This document shows positions 48,044 to 61,133 of a DNA stretch of 64,000 nt, piece by piece (the first letter of the stretch is position 1; each line of letters opens with the position of its first letter). Below the pieces are notes generated by a model that did no database searches, was not told the origin of the DNA, and worked only from the letters and a program-made list of their open reading frames with translations. Source of the DNA: Ilex aquifolium (taxonomy: Eukaryota; Streptophyta; Magnoliopsida; Aquifoliales; Aquifoliaceae); contig OX637395.1 of NCBI GenBank assembly GCA_951799425.1, forward strand, positions 516,501 through 580,500, written 5' to 3'. The position numbers and the translations under genes are program-made.

Positions 48044-49352
48044 GTCCACATTGAAACAAAAAGCTTCCAGTTCCACTGTGTTTGGAATAGCATTTAAATA
48101 ATTCATCCCCGTAAATGGTGGCAGCACATAGAAAAAAATGAAGGCATCATCAAAAACTTAAATCAAATGATGTAATGCTATCATAGTCTTGTTTTTTATT
48201 ACACTTTTACTTAATTAAAATTAAAAATTTCCTCACCATGTTGGTGTCGTATTGTTTTTTAAGTCTTTACCAAAGAAAAAAAAAAGGGTAAGATACCACC
48301 TACAGATGCTAGCAAATAATAACACGGTAATATGAATTCAGAAAAGGAAGATAAAGATGTTATTATGCACATATAAGTGACTTGATTTTATGGGATGTGT
48401 CAAGTTTCAGCTTATTAGAATTGTTTTCAAAGGGAAACAACTTGGAAAAGAGTCCAAGCATTTTGCCAACGCCATTATTACCCAATAAGCCAAAGAGAGG
48501 CCTCTTTCATTATAGCCCAATACAGACAATTTTACATGTAATTGTTCTCTACATCCACTCAACTAATCGCACTATAACTCAAAAAAAAAAAAAAAACAAG
48601 AAGAATAAGAAGAAAAGAAAACCACTTCACACGAAAGAAGCATTATTTATACAAGTCAAGTCATGCAATCTTATTCATATTTTTCAAAGACCCCATGACT
48701 TTGAGGGGGCAGATAGTGTATGATGGTGGTGATGGGAGTGTGGTGGTGGACATCGTGGTGGTGGTATTTTCTAAATTTTGAAAAGTTTGTTTTCAAAAAT
48801 ACACAAAACAATTCTAACTTGTTCTCTAAATCTACCCACTTTTTGTTCTCAATTTTCAAAAAATAACTGGTCAAATAACTTTTCTCTCATAAACTATTTT
48901 TGAAAATAGAAAAATAATTTTTGAAATGTAAACTAAACAGGGCCTACGCTATGTTCTTATGTTATCACTCACTCCTATTTTCTATTTTCTTCACATAGAA
49001 ACCCTTCTACTGTTCTACATGTGCATTTCTTCTTGTTAGATTCAGGGCCCGTATGATCCCTCTTCTTGTTAGACTGAGTGGCCAAAATGATCTGATCCAT
49101 CGGGCGGGCACATTGAACACCATGCAGTTCAAAATAGGCAAACCTGAATGTGTATTTAAGTTTGGGAGTTAATAGCCCCAAGTCCCAATTCGACTCTTGC
49201 CTCCAAATTGATCTGTGGGTTGTGAAGGATTGTGCACCCACCCGTAACAATCCAAAAGAACGTAATTAGGACGATTTTGGTTTGAGAGATGAAATGTATA
49301 CATGCCTATTTTGGTCACTGAGCCATCTCTTAATGGAAATACTATATGTCAC
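48044..49352. other. Gene-free AT-rich spacer
   Basis: It contains A-runs (about 48579-48597) and a short GGTGGTGAT/GGTGGTGG patch at 48723-48770 that recalls the GGT-rich elements but is only about 50 bp. Frames of 90-113 codons here have repetitive or biased composition and are not supported as genes. Confidence 0.45.
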
Positions 49353-49486
49353 AAATCTCTAATCCAAATTTTCATCCCAAATCAAGGGAGACCATTGGAT
49401 GAGTGGGTCCCATCAACTTTTTAAAATGGGATCCACTGATCCAATGGTCTTCCTTGATTTGAAATGAAAATTTGAATTAGAGATTT
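49353..49486. repeat. Near-perfect 61-bp hairpin (foldback element)
   Basis: The left arm 49353-49413 (AAATCTCTAATCCAAATTTT ... GTGGGTCCCAT) pairs with the right arm 49426-49486 with only about six mismatches; the loop is 12 bases (49414-49425). Weaker pairing continues a few bases beyond both ends. A diverged copy lies at 27120-27265, so it is a dispersed foldback MITE rather than a single-copy gene. A transcript through it would form a long double-stranded stem. Confidence 0.85.
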
Positions 49487-50362
49487 AAGATACATAGATT
49501 ACTCATCTCTTAATAAGTGAGGCACAACATTTCAAGGCCCATAACTTTGTTTTTTTAATTTGACGGTCAAAATTATTCGAATTAATTTACGTACACCTCG
49601 ATTAATTTTTTCTTTAATCTAATTAAAACCAAATAATCCACATCAAACCTAAAATATTCATAATAAATAAATCTCTCATGACCTAACCATAAAAGGTTAT
49701 CAAAATTCAAATTCAGAATGTCAAAATTTACAACTAATCTCTATTATTACTTAAACTACCTTAGAAACTTACCTCTCCATTACCACTTAAACTTTCGTAG
49801 AAAACTTATCACTTGAGGTATCCTAAAGTTGGGCCCATAACTTTGTGGGTAAACATTAGGCTGAGACTTGACAGGTGAGTAGAGATAGAATTACTGCCAA
49901 CATTGGTACAAATCAAAGGAAGAGCTGAGAAGATGATTTGTGGGGGGGGAACACTGTAGTTTTGCTTTTAACTTTAGTAGAAAGTAGCAAGATATCAGAA
50001 GGGTCATTGGGAGGACAAAATGTTAAAAGCATTTATCCATACACAAAATCCAAACACTATGATTTGCCATCAGAAAACAAACATCAACATGCATACATTT
50101 TTACAGACTGTTCAATCAAAGCAGAACACTCCACAACCCAAACAAGGTATTCACAAATTCCAATTCTGACCTTACACCAAATATTCTTTCCTACTTCACA
50201 CATATAATACTCTACCATTACCATTAAAACCCAGTCCAACTAACTTACTTTTGCCAACTCTGAGCAAGCTCCAAAAAAAATACTGAGCAACCCATCCCCA
50301 CCATATATTTTGTACCCCCAACAACTCCAAAAGAAGGAAGAGAAGACAAAAAGTGAAAAACT
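49487..50362. other. Spacer and 3' UTR of the ARF gene
   Basis: The minus-strand ARF transcript should end somewhere in the last few hundred bases before 50363. No other gene or repeat is evident; a G-run lies at about 49943-49949. Confidence 0.5.
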
Positions 50363-53300
50363 TTATGCTTCAGATCTTAGCTCTGAATCTAAGCTTACTA
50401 ATGCCCCTTCACCCTCTAAAGATGACATGGGAAGCTTGCAACTAGGAATCATTTTCTTCACTGCCTCTGTTGAAAATATGAAAATCTTCCTCACCATTCT
50501 ACAAAATTCCCTGCAAGAAGATATTTGAAAACAAAACAAAACAAAATAAAATACCTGATCAAACGAAAAGAAGATAGTAGATTAGAAATTTGAAGCCACT
50601 TACGGCCATGGATCATTGCCCACAAGCATCATATCCCCCTTATCATCGGTGTAAGCAACTTCCCATTTGTTCCGTGGATGAAGCTCTCCCTGAATCTCAA
50701 ACATTTTCTCCAGCCCAGTAATAAGGTCATTGTACCCGTCCAGTGTTGTCAAATCAACAGCACGACCAACAGCAACCCCTTCCATTTGCACCTTACCAAA
50801 CAGCCAGTAACTTAAATCAGAAACTGACTATTTATATGCAGCTGAGCTTATCAAACAGAATGTGTGAATTTCACCTTAGTGCGACTTCTTGTGGAAGTAG
50901 TGCTACCCAACTCACTTTGCATCACCTTTGTTAATGCCTCCGATTGAACTTGTTTCTTTTCTTTTGAGGACTTTGAAAGGTCTGGATTCTGATGCCTATC
51001 AGCTTCAGAGACAGCAGCAGGTGTGGGATGTTCAATACCACTGCCAGGCACAACATTTGGAGACGCCACTTCCTTCTCTGGAGGCAAAACGGGGTTAGAG
51101 TTATTTCTCAGATCAAAGCCAAATAGCCTGCAACTTGTCGAAGTATCAGGTTTTCTCCCCTTGTCCACTTGGTCGAGCATCAGGCCATTGCTTGCCCTTG
51201 ATGAGACAGGAGATGTATAATCAGAAACAACAGATCTTGTTAAAACATTTTTCTTTTCTTCTGTCTCTCGAAACAGATTTAGTGAACCATTCATAAGCAC
51301 AGAAGTTGGCCGCATGCCATCAGGATTGCCCCTTGAGCTACGGAGGTTGCTGCTATTTGGGATATTGCTATCAAGTTCTTTCTGCCTTGGAGGCCAGACA
51401 ACTTGGTTTACTTTGCTTTGGACTTCAGTAGTACTAAAGTGGCCAAATTCAAGGGATGTAGCTGACCCCGGACACCAGAATGGTGAAGCAGCTGAACTAG
51501 CAGTAGGTTCTACATTCCAAATGGACCCAAATAAATACTCGACCCCAATGTTGGATTACAAAAAGAAATTAATAGTTTTAATACCAGTATGTGGAAGATC
51601 AATAGGACGGGGTCTCTTGATCTTCATCATGGGTTGAGTTAACTCTACAGAAGCGGAAGCTGCAAAAGGCTCAAGCTCCCATGGTGAAACCCTCTCGGGC
51701 TTTTGTATGGTTGCTGGTTCATCCCATTGAATCTGAAGGGGAAATCATTTGGAAACATATAGCAAGAACAAGGCAATATATAAATCAATATTCAGTTAGG
51801 AATCAAAAATATTTTCAACCTTTAAAGACCGCCATTTAGAGTCCAACCACTCTGAGGAGATATCATCAGTCCCAACTATAGTGCCTGTGAATCTGACGAA
51901 ACAAACCACGTAGGAAATAGAAGTGAAGAAATAGCTCCCAACTACAGAAGAATATAAAAATTACAACAATACCTTCTTTCGGGAGAATCTTCTCCTTCAA
52001 ATCTCATTTTGAACCGCATGCCCACAGAAAATCCACGACTGACAGCCTCTAGATACTTGTTCAATCCAATAATAAATTGGCTTGTCCTGTAGAATGGTAA
52101 GCAGCATATGAAAGCAAAAGCCAAAAATAAAAAGTCAACAGAAGAACAAATGACGCATCAAAAATTAAATAACATCACCAACATCAACAGAGAGAGAGAG
52201 TAATAGACCTCGGCTTGTAGTACACAACAAATAGGGTTTGTGTTGTAATAGCATGAGATGCAGTAGCAAGCACTCCAAGATGCATGCTCTGGCTGGATAT
52301 CACAGATGGGGGCATGGGGCTTTGTTGTCGAGTAAGACGTCGAACCCCAACACGCAATTCCCCATTATCCCCCCTACACGACAATAGTTGCAAGTCAATA
52401 ACTCAATTGCTTCAGCATCTTTAGTCCTAAATCAAAACCAGTGGGGTAGTTGGGAAAGCAATCCAAGATCCTCTACCTCAAAAACACAAAGGCGTCCCCT
52501 GCAACTAATCTCTTGGAGGTTACAAATGTACTCCATCCTGTTGTAAGCAAGTGTCTTCGGGGTTGACCTTATAACAAGAAGTGAGGTAAAGAAGCAGATT
52601 ACAAATTCACATCATGGTATAAAACATATCAGCACCCTTTTGCTCTGTATGGAGTTGTTCAGGATGAGATGAATCAAACAACTGCAATAGCAAATTTCAT
52701 GACAAAAGGTTACCTCTGAATATATGTTTAAATCGCCATTCGTACCCATGAAGATCTTTAGCAACCAAATCCTGAGTAGGTGTTGCTTGGGTCATGTCCT
52801 TGAGGATTAGAAACAGCACCACAAATGTCAGAACACTAATACTTGGTTTAGTAAATTTTAGCAACAGAAACATAAACCTGGTAGATGAGAGGGGGAATGT
52901 AGGAAATAAATAGAAATCTAACTTCGAGCAGCAGGTTTTTCATTATTAAGACCTGTGTAGTAAAAACTGCCACCATACTCGGATAACGCAAACCATCCAT
53001 TCAAATTGAGGTGATCTTATCCTATAAACTAAACTGTAAAATTATATTTTCGCTTTATCTCAATTTTCTCTGTAACCAAACAGAGTAGTGAAAACAAGAA
53101 AATTTACCAACGGAGGCAGGCTTTCATTGGCATGTTTCCGGAGAACAGAGAACCCCCCATGGGTGCTTGTGTCCGACGCTGTTAAAATCTTACAAAATGA
53201 ATGAACAGTTTTCCTTGGAGGATCAGGTTGACATGGATCAGGACTACAAGGCTCAGTTTGCTACAAAAACATATAACCCAAAATAATACCAAATTAGGGG

Positions 53301-54432
53301 GCCCAAAAAGAAATAATACAGAAATAATAACAGCAATAATTGCTTTCATCTGAGGCTCGGTTAGCTATAAGCATCACCAGACCACATTAACAGCAAATAC
53401 ATAACGGAAACCCATTTTTCCAACAATAGAAAAGGGCCTAGAATGAAATAAATATAAATAATAACCATAATAAGAACAACAGTAGTTTACTTACATCGGC
53501 TTCCGGGTGTAAAGTGATCTGAGCATACACTTCATCTGTTTCTGGTTCTGCCTATTAGTCGAACCAAAACAATTGCAAATAAATATAACACATTCTTGAA
53601 AATAAAAGATAGGACGAACAAGTTTTGGAACCAAACATCTGAGATGATAATACCAGTAACTGAATGTTATAAACACGACAAAGGATCTTAGATGGAAGAC
53701 TAAACAGTGGGATTTGTTGATTTAGACCCTGATTTGTTGATGCCTCTAACTACAAAACACAATAAAACATGAATCAAATCAAATAAAAGTTCTAGTAGAA
53801 TGAGGAACCAAGGTTTTCAGCAAGAGAAAAGCATACTTGTTCCATGTGACCTTGAGGGAAGTAATAAACTCTCTCTCCATGACGGGGAACATCAACTAGA
53901 GGTCCTGCACATGCCCTCCATAGCTCTGTATAAAGATCATCGGTTCCCATACCTACCAACACAAATCAACCAGAAAAATGAGGACAAAGTTAGTCAACAT
54001 GCATGTGCTCTGCCGACTATAGAAAGCGAAGGAAAAGAAAACAGACAATGGGAAATATCTCTGCTTTTTCAGCAACCAAACAGAGGGTCAAGTTGAGACA
54101 TATTTTTTTTTTTCCCAGATAATATACAGCAATTTATAAAATCACCACCAAGCAACTAGACAACTAGTCTGTTTGGTTGCCGGGAAACTGAAAGAGAAGA
54201 AATGAAAATGGAAGCAAGAGTGAACGGAAACCAACAGGAAAATGCAAAATTTGAAGCTTTCCTATTCTACATCTTTCTCGGAAACCAAATTGAAGGTGAA
54301 GCTGCAAAATTTGTCTGATAAAAAACACTAAATTTCTACAAACCCGCAAATATTAGCTACTTTCTCACCTGTTTCATGGTGTGATACAGTGTGAGAAACC
54401 GAAGATCCTCCGAGACAATCAACATGGGCCAT
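50363..54432 (-). CDS. ARF11/18-like: Auxin response factor, repressor class, ARF11/ARF18-like, 14 exons
   Basis: Exons in transcript order (high to low): 54432-54369, 53952-53837, 53749-53654, 53551-53495, 53260-53108, 52798-52714, 52567-52477, 52373-52209, 52086-51973, 51892-51820, 51732-51585, 51509-50875, 50791-50604, 50510-50363. All are GT-AG and in phase: 2133 nt, 710 aa. The start [11 protein letters not shown] leads into [20 protein letters not shown]. The B3 DNA-binding domain lies at about 130-232 ([35 protein letters not shown]). The ARF domain is at about 257-345 ([34 protein letters not shown]). The middle region is not glutamine-rich and contains RLFGFDL (about 515-521), the LFG-type motif linked to TOPLESS recruitment in repressor ARFs. 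The C-terminal PB1 domain (about 597-690) has the invariant Lys before [14 protein letters not shown] and the acidic face [14 protein letters not shown] for Aux/IAA and ARF partners. It binds auxin response elements in the nucleus and probably represses them; this role is inferred from the family. Confidence 0.95.
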
Positions 54433-55060
54433 TCAAAGCCACCACCAAAACAAAAGCTGAAAGTTGAGAGATAGGGAGAGAGAAAGAAAGCACCCAGAAA
54501 CACTAAAGCTTCTTTGAAAACTTATCTTTCACGCACTTCAACCTAACCCATTTATCATCACCATCAATAATCCAAACAAAGCCTACCCGAAATTCATTTA
54601 CTGCAGACAAATTAATCAACCCTTTTCATTGCTTTATAGATAAAAATAGGGAGATATATGTAGATGTATCAGACCTCGTAACAGTCTCTTTGTAACGAAT
54701 GCAATCGATGGTGTACTGTTTTTTTCCTCTTTTCTCTCACTTATCAGTTACAAAACCACTCTTAGCTTTGTCCTCTCAGCGACAAAAACCACCTTCCCAG
54801 TTCAAAACCGCTTTCTCTTCCAACATTTTCCTCAACATCTCTCTCTCTCTCTTTAGACAGACAGTATCACGCCTGAATCAAACGTTACCAAATCCCCTAA
54901 ACCGATTTTCTGGCGTTCTATTCTACCACCACTTTGTGTCTTTGTCTGTCTCTCAACTCTTTCCCTCAAACTATATAGTTCCTCTCTCTCTCTCTCTCTA
55001 TACGGCATAGCGTCTCTCTGACTGTCACTCTCCCTCTCTCGCAAGTTAACTTTAACCCAG
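54433..55060 (-). promoter_or_regulatory. 5' UTR / promoter region of the ARF gene with TGTCTC auxin-response cores
   Basis: In transcript sense the region is purine-rich with GA microsatellites (CT on the plus strand at about 54839-54855 and 54980-55000), typical of plant leaders. A TGTCTC auxin-response-element core occurs on the plus strand at 54947-54952, and one on the minus strand just inside the coding start (GAGACA on plus, 54412-54417). Two such cores are compatible with auto- or cross-regulation by ARFs, but single hexamers also occur by chance. Confidence 0.35.
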
Positions 55061-56130
55061 TTAACTAGAGTTGATGATCGGATTATTGGGATTTTAAAAA
55101 CATTTTTTATTTTATTTTTCTAATATATATTAATTATAAAAAAGTATTCATAAAATATGCAAATTTGTAAAAAATATTTTCTATAAAAATAAAAATGGTG
55201 GGTTAAACTCACACTTTCATATAAACTATTATAATTCAAAAAATAAATTAAAAATGATAAAACAAAAAAAAAAAGTTTGAAAAACTCATTAAGTCTCCAT
55301 ATCATAATTATAAAATAAGAAACATAACATTATGTATGTAATTGGATGATGTATCCAAGTGATTTGGGAAAAAAATATTATAAAATATAAATTATTTATG
55401 TTATTGAATTTATTCTATCACACAAACATTTTGACTATTACGAGGTTAAAAAATTATGCATGTCAGTTAAAAAGGTCGAGTCTTAACCATCCAAACTAAT
55501 GAATCTAATTAGAATATTATCATCTATTAAAAATATTAATCTATTTTTGTAAAGATTTATACAAAGGTAACCAGTGAGTCTTAACTTAATTGTATTGGAC
55601 TCAAAGAATGAACACAAGAGGCAATACTACTCCATTTCATATAAATATTTAATTTCCACTTGCCTTTCTTTAGATCATTTAGTAATAAATAATTTAATAA
55701 TATTTCACGATGGAAAGGTAATCAAGTGCATAGCATTTCTTTATAATTTATTGAAACATAGCATCTGGTATGATAGATATTGAGAATATTTTGTTTAAAT
55801 TGTCAGATGAGATTATCAAAATTCCAGTGAATTTTCTTGCATCTAAATAATTACATGTCTTTTCTATTTTTAATTGAGTTTAGGTTACAAACGAATTGAA
55901 TCGAATCGAATCGTTATATGGACTTGAGACATTTATTTGAAAAGTGGATTGAGATTGTGACAAGTTATAAATATCTCGTTGAAGTTTGTTTGGCTAGCTA
56001 ATTTCTTTTTTAACTTGAGATTAACTTGATAATTCCTAATAGTCAAATTAAACTTAAATTTTTGTATTTATATGTAATGTATTCAGTATTTATTGTTAAA
56101 TATAAAATAAGAATATATATGAGTTTTAAG
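55061..56130. other. AT-rich DNA upstream of the ARF gene
   Basis: Strongly AT-rich with no supported gene. A phrase at about 55884-55912 (ACGAATTGAATCGAATCGAATCG) contains a short GAATC tandem and resembles the termini of the hAT-type elements, but no element could be bounded. Confidence 0.45.
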
Positions 56131-56444
56131 TAAAGACGTTAATCGAGTCGAGCATTGCGAACTTGAGTTCAAGTTTGACAAACTTGTTTTTTTAAACGAA
56201 TGTAAAAAATTGTTCAAACTCGACTCGTTTAGAACTTGAGCCAAATTTGAGATGAGCTCAAGTAACTCAACTATTTTATATATAAACGAACCGAATTTTA
56301 CGAGTTGAAATCGAGCCTTTTTTAGGTTCGTTTTTTTAAACAAGTCTAAAAAATTGTTCACACTCAACTCGTTTAAAATACAAGTCGAATTGAAGTTGAA
56401 TTTTATACGAGTCAAATCCGAGTAATTCGTTTCGATTAAGACTA
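56131..56444. mobile_element. hAT-type MITE, 314 bp
   Basis: It starts TAAAGACGTTAATCGAGTCG and ends TTCGATTAAGACTA (imperfect inverted ends). The flanks are GTTTTAAG (56123-56130) and ATTTTAAG (56445-56452), 7 of 8 matching. The interior repeats AACTCGTTTA- and CGAGTC-type motifs in both orientations. It belongs to the same broad group as the elements at 46837 and 47904. No coding capacity. Confidence 0.75.
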
Positions 56445-56452
56445 ATTTTAAG

Positions 56453-59400
56453 CTTAATTCTTTTTTTTTTGGTACAAAAATTGAATATGCAGATAAGTCA
56501 CTCAACATATTCATCAAAGAACATTTTTTCCCAACACCATACAGTTATTTGCAGGAGATCGCACCTATGTCAAGACTGAAGATAATGTCATACCGTATAT
56601 GCTCTAGACGCTAAAAAATATGTTTAACTCAAACGAATTGATGTAATTATAATAACTTGAACCCAACCGCTAAACGTAAAAATTTGAATTCTTACTTACT
56701 TGGCGAACAGCTCGTTGATATTTTTAAGCTTGTTCAACCTTCAAAGAATATAGATAGGAAGAAAACATTAACCGTGGTTGGGTTTAAAGCTTGTTTGTAC
56801 GGCAAGATGCGAAAGTGAATGATAGTGGCCTGCGACAACGGCGGCGGGCATTAGTCACTGACCTGTGAGGGGGTGACGCGCCACAGGGTTGACGGCGCAT
56901 GGGAAAGCGTTAGTTAATGGAAGTGACGGAAACCGTTAACTTTTACAGCGTTATAACGTATAAGGAGACGGAGAGTTATTTGACATCTCTTTCTTTGTCT
57001 GGCTTGCGGCAGGCAGGCCTCTGTTTCAGCGATTTTCATAATTATTATTATTATTAATTTTTTTTTTTTGTGTTCGTGATATGATTTTGACCTTGCATGT
57101 GAACATAATTACAGTAATGGGTAGGAAGGTCTCATACTCATACATCATCTCTGCTTGAACCTTAGGTTTCGTATACCACAACACCCTCACCGTGTCCTAA
57201 TTTGTTAGAACAGAAGGGCCCACAGTACACTTCACCACGATTGCCTTATTTTTGTTGCCACGTGACTTAATTTTGCCACCTATACATTTTTATTTCAATT
57301 CTCTTCTAATCTAATTAGACACAATTATCAGTTCGTGTTGTTTCCCTTTAGCTTGTTACAGGATGAAGGTTCATATCTTATTAGTATAGATTTTGGAATA
57401 TAGTTGCCATCCTGGTCTAATTTAAATGGGACAAGTTCGAAAACAAAATGATGAGTAGAAAGCAGTAAAAGGTTAATGACTATGACCCCAAAAGTCCAAA
57501 TAATAAAACGAAATCTTCATACTTTGGGACTATTAGATTCTTAAACTTTTCTTGCTAATCTCTTACTGATCTGGCAATGATGAACAAGGTCAGCTTGAAT
57601 TCTATAGGGGAGTTTGGGCAAAAAAATAAAGTTATAGGGGAGTTTGGGCAAAGTAAGTAATAAGATTAAAATGGTGTTACCTTGAACCCTTAAGTCAAAC
57701 ATTATGAACAATAGAACAAAATTAAGTATGGGTTCTTATATACTCTATGTATGTATGAGAAATATTTATTGTGTACCTTATTAAGGGAATTTAATCTCTT
57801 TTGATGGTATGGTGACTCATTGCTGATTTGCTAATAGTATTTTTAACTTTAGCTGCATCGTGAACTTGATTGGCGATTGACCTAATTGAGCTTCCATTTT
57901 CCAATAAAACAAAATAAAGTAGTTTTTGCCTAAATATGCAATGCAATGCAATTATGCTTGCACTACTTTTACAATCTCGTTCAAAAGCTAGTTTTACTTG
58001 GACAATTAAAGCTAACCAGCATATTTTTATGTATAAATACTTGTTTCTTTTAGATTTTTATCTTACGTGCTACTTTGTAATCTTTTTCTTAAGTACTTCC
58101 TTTCTTTTTTTAACTTTTTATATACTTTTTTAAGTAGCGCCTGTTTTTATATATTTGTTTTTCACTTTTTTTTATGTGTGTGTTTACTTGAAAAAAAATT
58201 ACAAAACAGTGCCTTAGGAATATGAGGCATCCACTAATGATGGAGAGGATCTATTCCCTTTGACCTATATAGATTAGAGAAGAGAAATTATGAAAGCAAA
58301 GTTTGAATTGGTGCAAGTATTTTTGGGATTAAAATGACCACCAGTCCTTTCAAAAGTGACAAATTCCTATGCACAAAGTATTGTAATCATAATAATATTG
58401 TACATCACCACACGAGTGAGAATATTTCTAAACATTATTAATTGAAAAAAAGCATGGTAGTGGAGTGGAATCCAAATCATAGTCCTAATTACAATTAATT
58501 AAACGGTGAGTCGCCCTTGTATTAAGCTAGTGTGTTTCACTTCTCTTAGACAACAAACAACTCACCAACATAACAAACCCCATCTCTTTACTCATTTCCT
58601 TATCATCACCCTTTTTCTTGGAAACCCACATCAATAAGCACTTTTTAATTATGTGCCACTAGAAGAATACTTTTGGGTTTTTTTTTTTTGAGTCAAATAG
58701 GATTATAAAAAAAATTAGTGCCACTATGTACTCGAATATTAGTGAAAAGTTACCAATAAAAAGATCTAACCGTCAATTTATAGATCAAGATATTATCTCA
58801 TCAATTGTCAATAAAATAAGATGATTCGAGTCTAACTAGTATTGTTTGGTCTTTTCAACTATTGGACTGGAGAACCGGAACGGATGGTGATCTTTTTCAA
58901 AATTAAAATTTTGTATTGGGGAATAATTGACATCAAGGTGTGAAATGAATGAACGATAGATTGAATCATTACTATGCAGGTTGGGTATACTGATATATTT
59001 TAATTTAAGCCCTATTTGGAGCATATACCAATGAAAAGGAGAGGGTGCGCTTGAAGACCCAACTTTATTCAACCCACAAAGTAGGATTTGATTCCTAATT
59101 GCATCTTTTTAACCTTAAGCAACCACTTTGACCCTTCTGTTTCTCTAAATTTATATCCGAGGAATTTTGTACCCCATTCCTTTTGGTCGTTGGAAGTTAT
59201 TATTAAAAAAGTTTTGGATTAGATGCCTTTTATTAGCAATTTCCTCAAACAAAAAACCTTAGAAATGGAATGGCTTTTTAGAGAAAAAAAAACCTTGGAG
59301 CGATGAGAGTCTCTATAGTTTGGAAGGATTCATAGTGGAGCTTATCGCCCTCATCCTTCATCTCCTGGATCCATCACAAACCCTAACTGCATCTACGTTA

Positions 59401-61133
59401 TTAATTACTCTGCATGGACTTTCATATTGAATGACTGATGAATTTCCTAAACAAAACTGATGGAACTCTGCTGTGTAATGTTTATTAAGAGCATCTAATA
59501 CAAATAACCTTTTTGTCGTTAATCATGTGAATATAGCTCCAAAAATAACATAAATAAGTTCCTGCAGGTAAAACTGAACCCTTTCCTGAACCAATCATGC
59601 ACAAGGTTGGAGTTGGAATGCAACTCTTTTTCTTAGCAATTACGTTGTCATTTCTTCGGAACTTGGCCTGAAGAAGTAGCTGATCAGCTACTTATAATAT
59701 ATAATATTGTGGAATTTGGACAATAATTGCATGATTAGGTGCTAAACCGGATTTAGTACTCTAAGCTTGAGATATGGGCATAAAAAAAGACAGATCAATT
59801 GAATTGAGTTATGCGATTCTTTTTTATGTATATTTTTAAACCTAGTCTATTATTTAGAAAATAGAGATTAAACAATATGAAGCGACTAGAAAAAAAAATT
59901 GAAAAATGTGGAACTTTGATTCTAGTATTCTCTCTCAACGGAATTACTTCTTGGGTTTAACTCTTCATTAAGCCTATATTTTAGACCTTTAAGTCAAATA
60001 AAGGTCTATGAACTCTTTCTTCTTGTGATCTCAAACCCCATCCTGCTCTTGTCGCACAGGCTCCAGTGACGAAGCTGGGGAAGGTTGAGGAGACTTCGTC
60101 GTTCCGCTCCTCATAAATTGTGTTAGGATCACCCAACTCATCCTTTTGGAATGCACAAATTCAGGTTTGTTTTCAGTCTTTGGAGCTTTGTTATTGAATC
60201 ATATGGACCTCGTCAACCTTCTTCATGTGTAAAAACAACATTGCCAGCCTTGAGGTTTGGTTTATTTTTCCACCATATAACCTCTGATGCTAAGGTGATG
60301 TCACGTTTTAATGACGTCGGTGAATGATGATGGGGACTTTGTATGGAGAAGAGTTAGACGAATGGTACGAAGTGTCATGCATCCACGCGAGTGCACACAC
60401 AGACAGAGATAATTAAGAGTGGTTCTTCACAACACGTTTAAGAATAAGATGGGACATGCAAGATGTTTAGCAGGTTACTAAGGAACAAATTGGACTTTCC
60501 GTCACTTTTGTTGCTTCTCTTACGAAATTATTTTTATAAGGGAGGAGTCCCTCTGATTCGATGATGAATCAAAGGGGGTTTAGGTGAAATTAACCTTATA
60601 TACATTATAAATGATGAATGATTGTAAAATATGCTTAAAAAATGACTCTTGCCTCCCCCTAACGATTAAAAATTTGACTTTCTCCTAATGTTTCCAAAAG
60701 AAATAAAGAAGTAAAGTTGAGTTAACCACGTCAAAAAATCTTATCTCTTTGTTATGTAGATTCCTTTTGGATTACAAGATTTTGTAGCTCTAAGTTGTCA
60801 AAAAAAAAATTTACCAACAACAAAAAAACATTAATAAGAAGTTCTCAAAATTCTGATATTGGATCATTTTGATTGCAATTACAAAGAGGGTAGCTCTCTT
60901 TTTTTCTTTTTCTTTTTTCCTTACTTTTATCGCCTTAGTCCTGATCCTGATGTGACACAATTAATTGTTTTTAATCTATTCCTCAATGAAATTTTTTTAT
61001 ATCAAGCTTTGGTATCTTGACAGAATCTTCTCAGTTCCTTCCCACTACTTTGGGGTTTTTTTAGAACTTCCTTTCTCTCACTGCCTCACGTTAAAAGTTA
61101 GTTTGCTGATTGTGTGTGTGGGTTTTTTTATTT
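56453..61133. other. Long gene-free region; GC-richer island at 56817-57010
   Basis: I found no coding exon, RNA gene or complete transposon. About 56817-57010 is notably GC-richer (GCGACAACGGCGGCGGGC, GGTGACGCGCCACAGGG, GCGCATGGGAAAGCG) than its surroundings. An ATT microsatellite follows at about 57041-57056. A short tandem duplication (TATAGGGGAGTTTGGGCAAA, twice, period about 30) lies at 57604-57652. The rest is AT-rich. Confidence 0.45.

Noticed and set aside
48975-49250. 91-codon minus-strand frame
   Set aside because: No recognisable domain and no gene context; it lies in a spacer with repeats.
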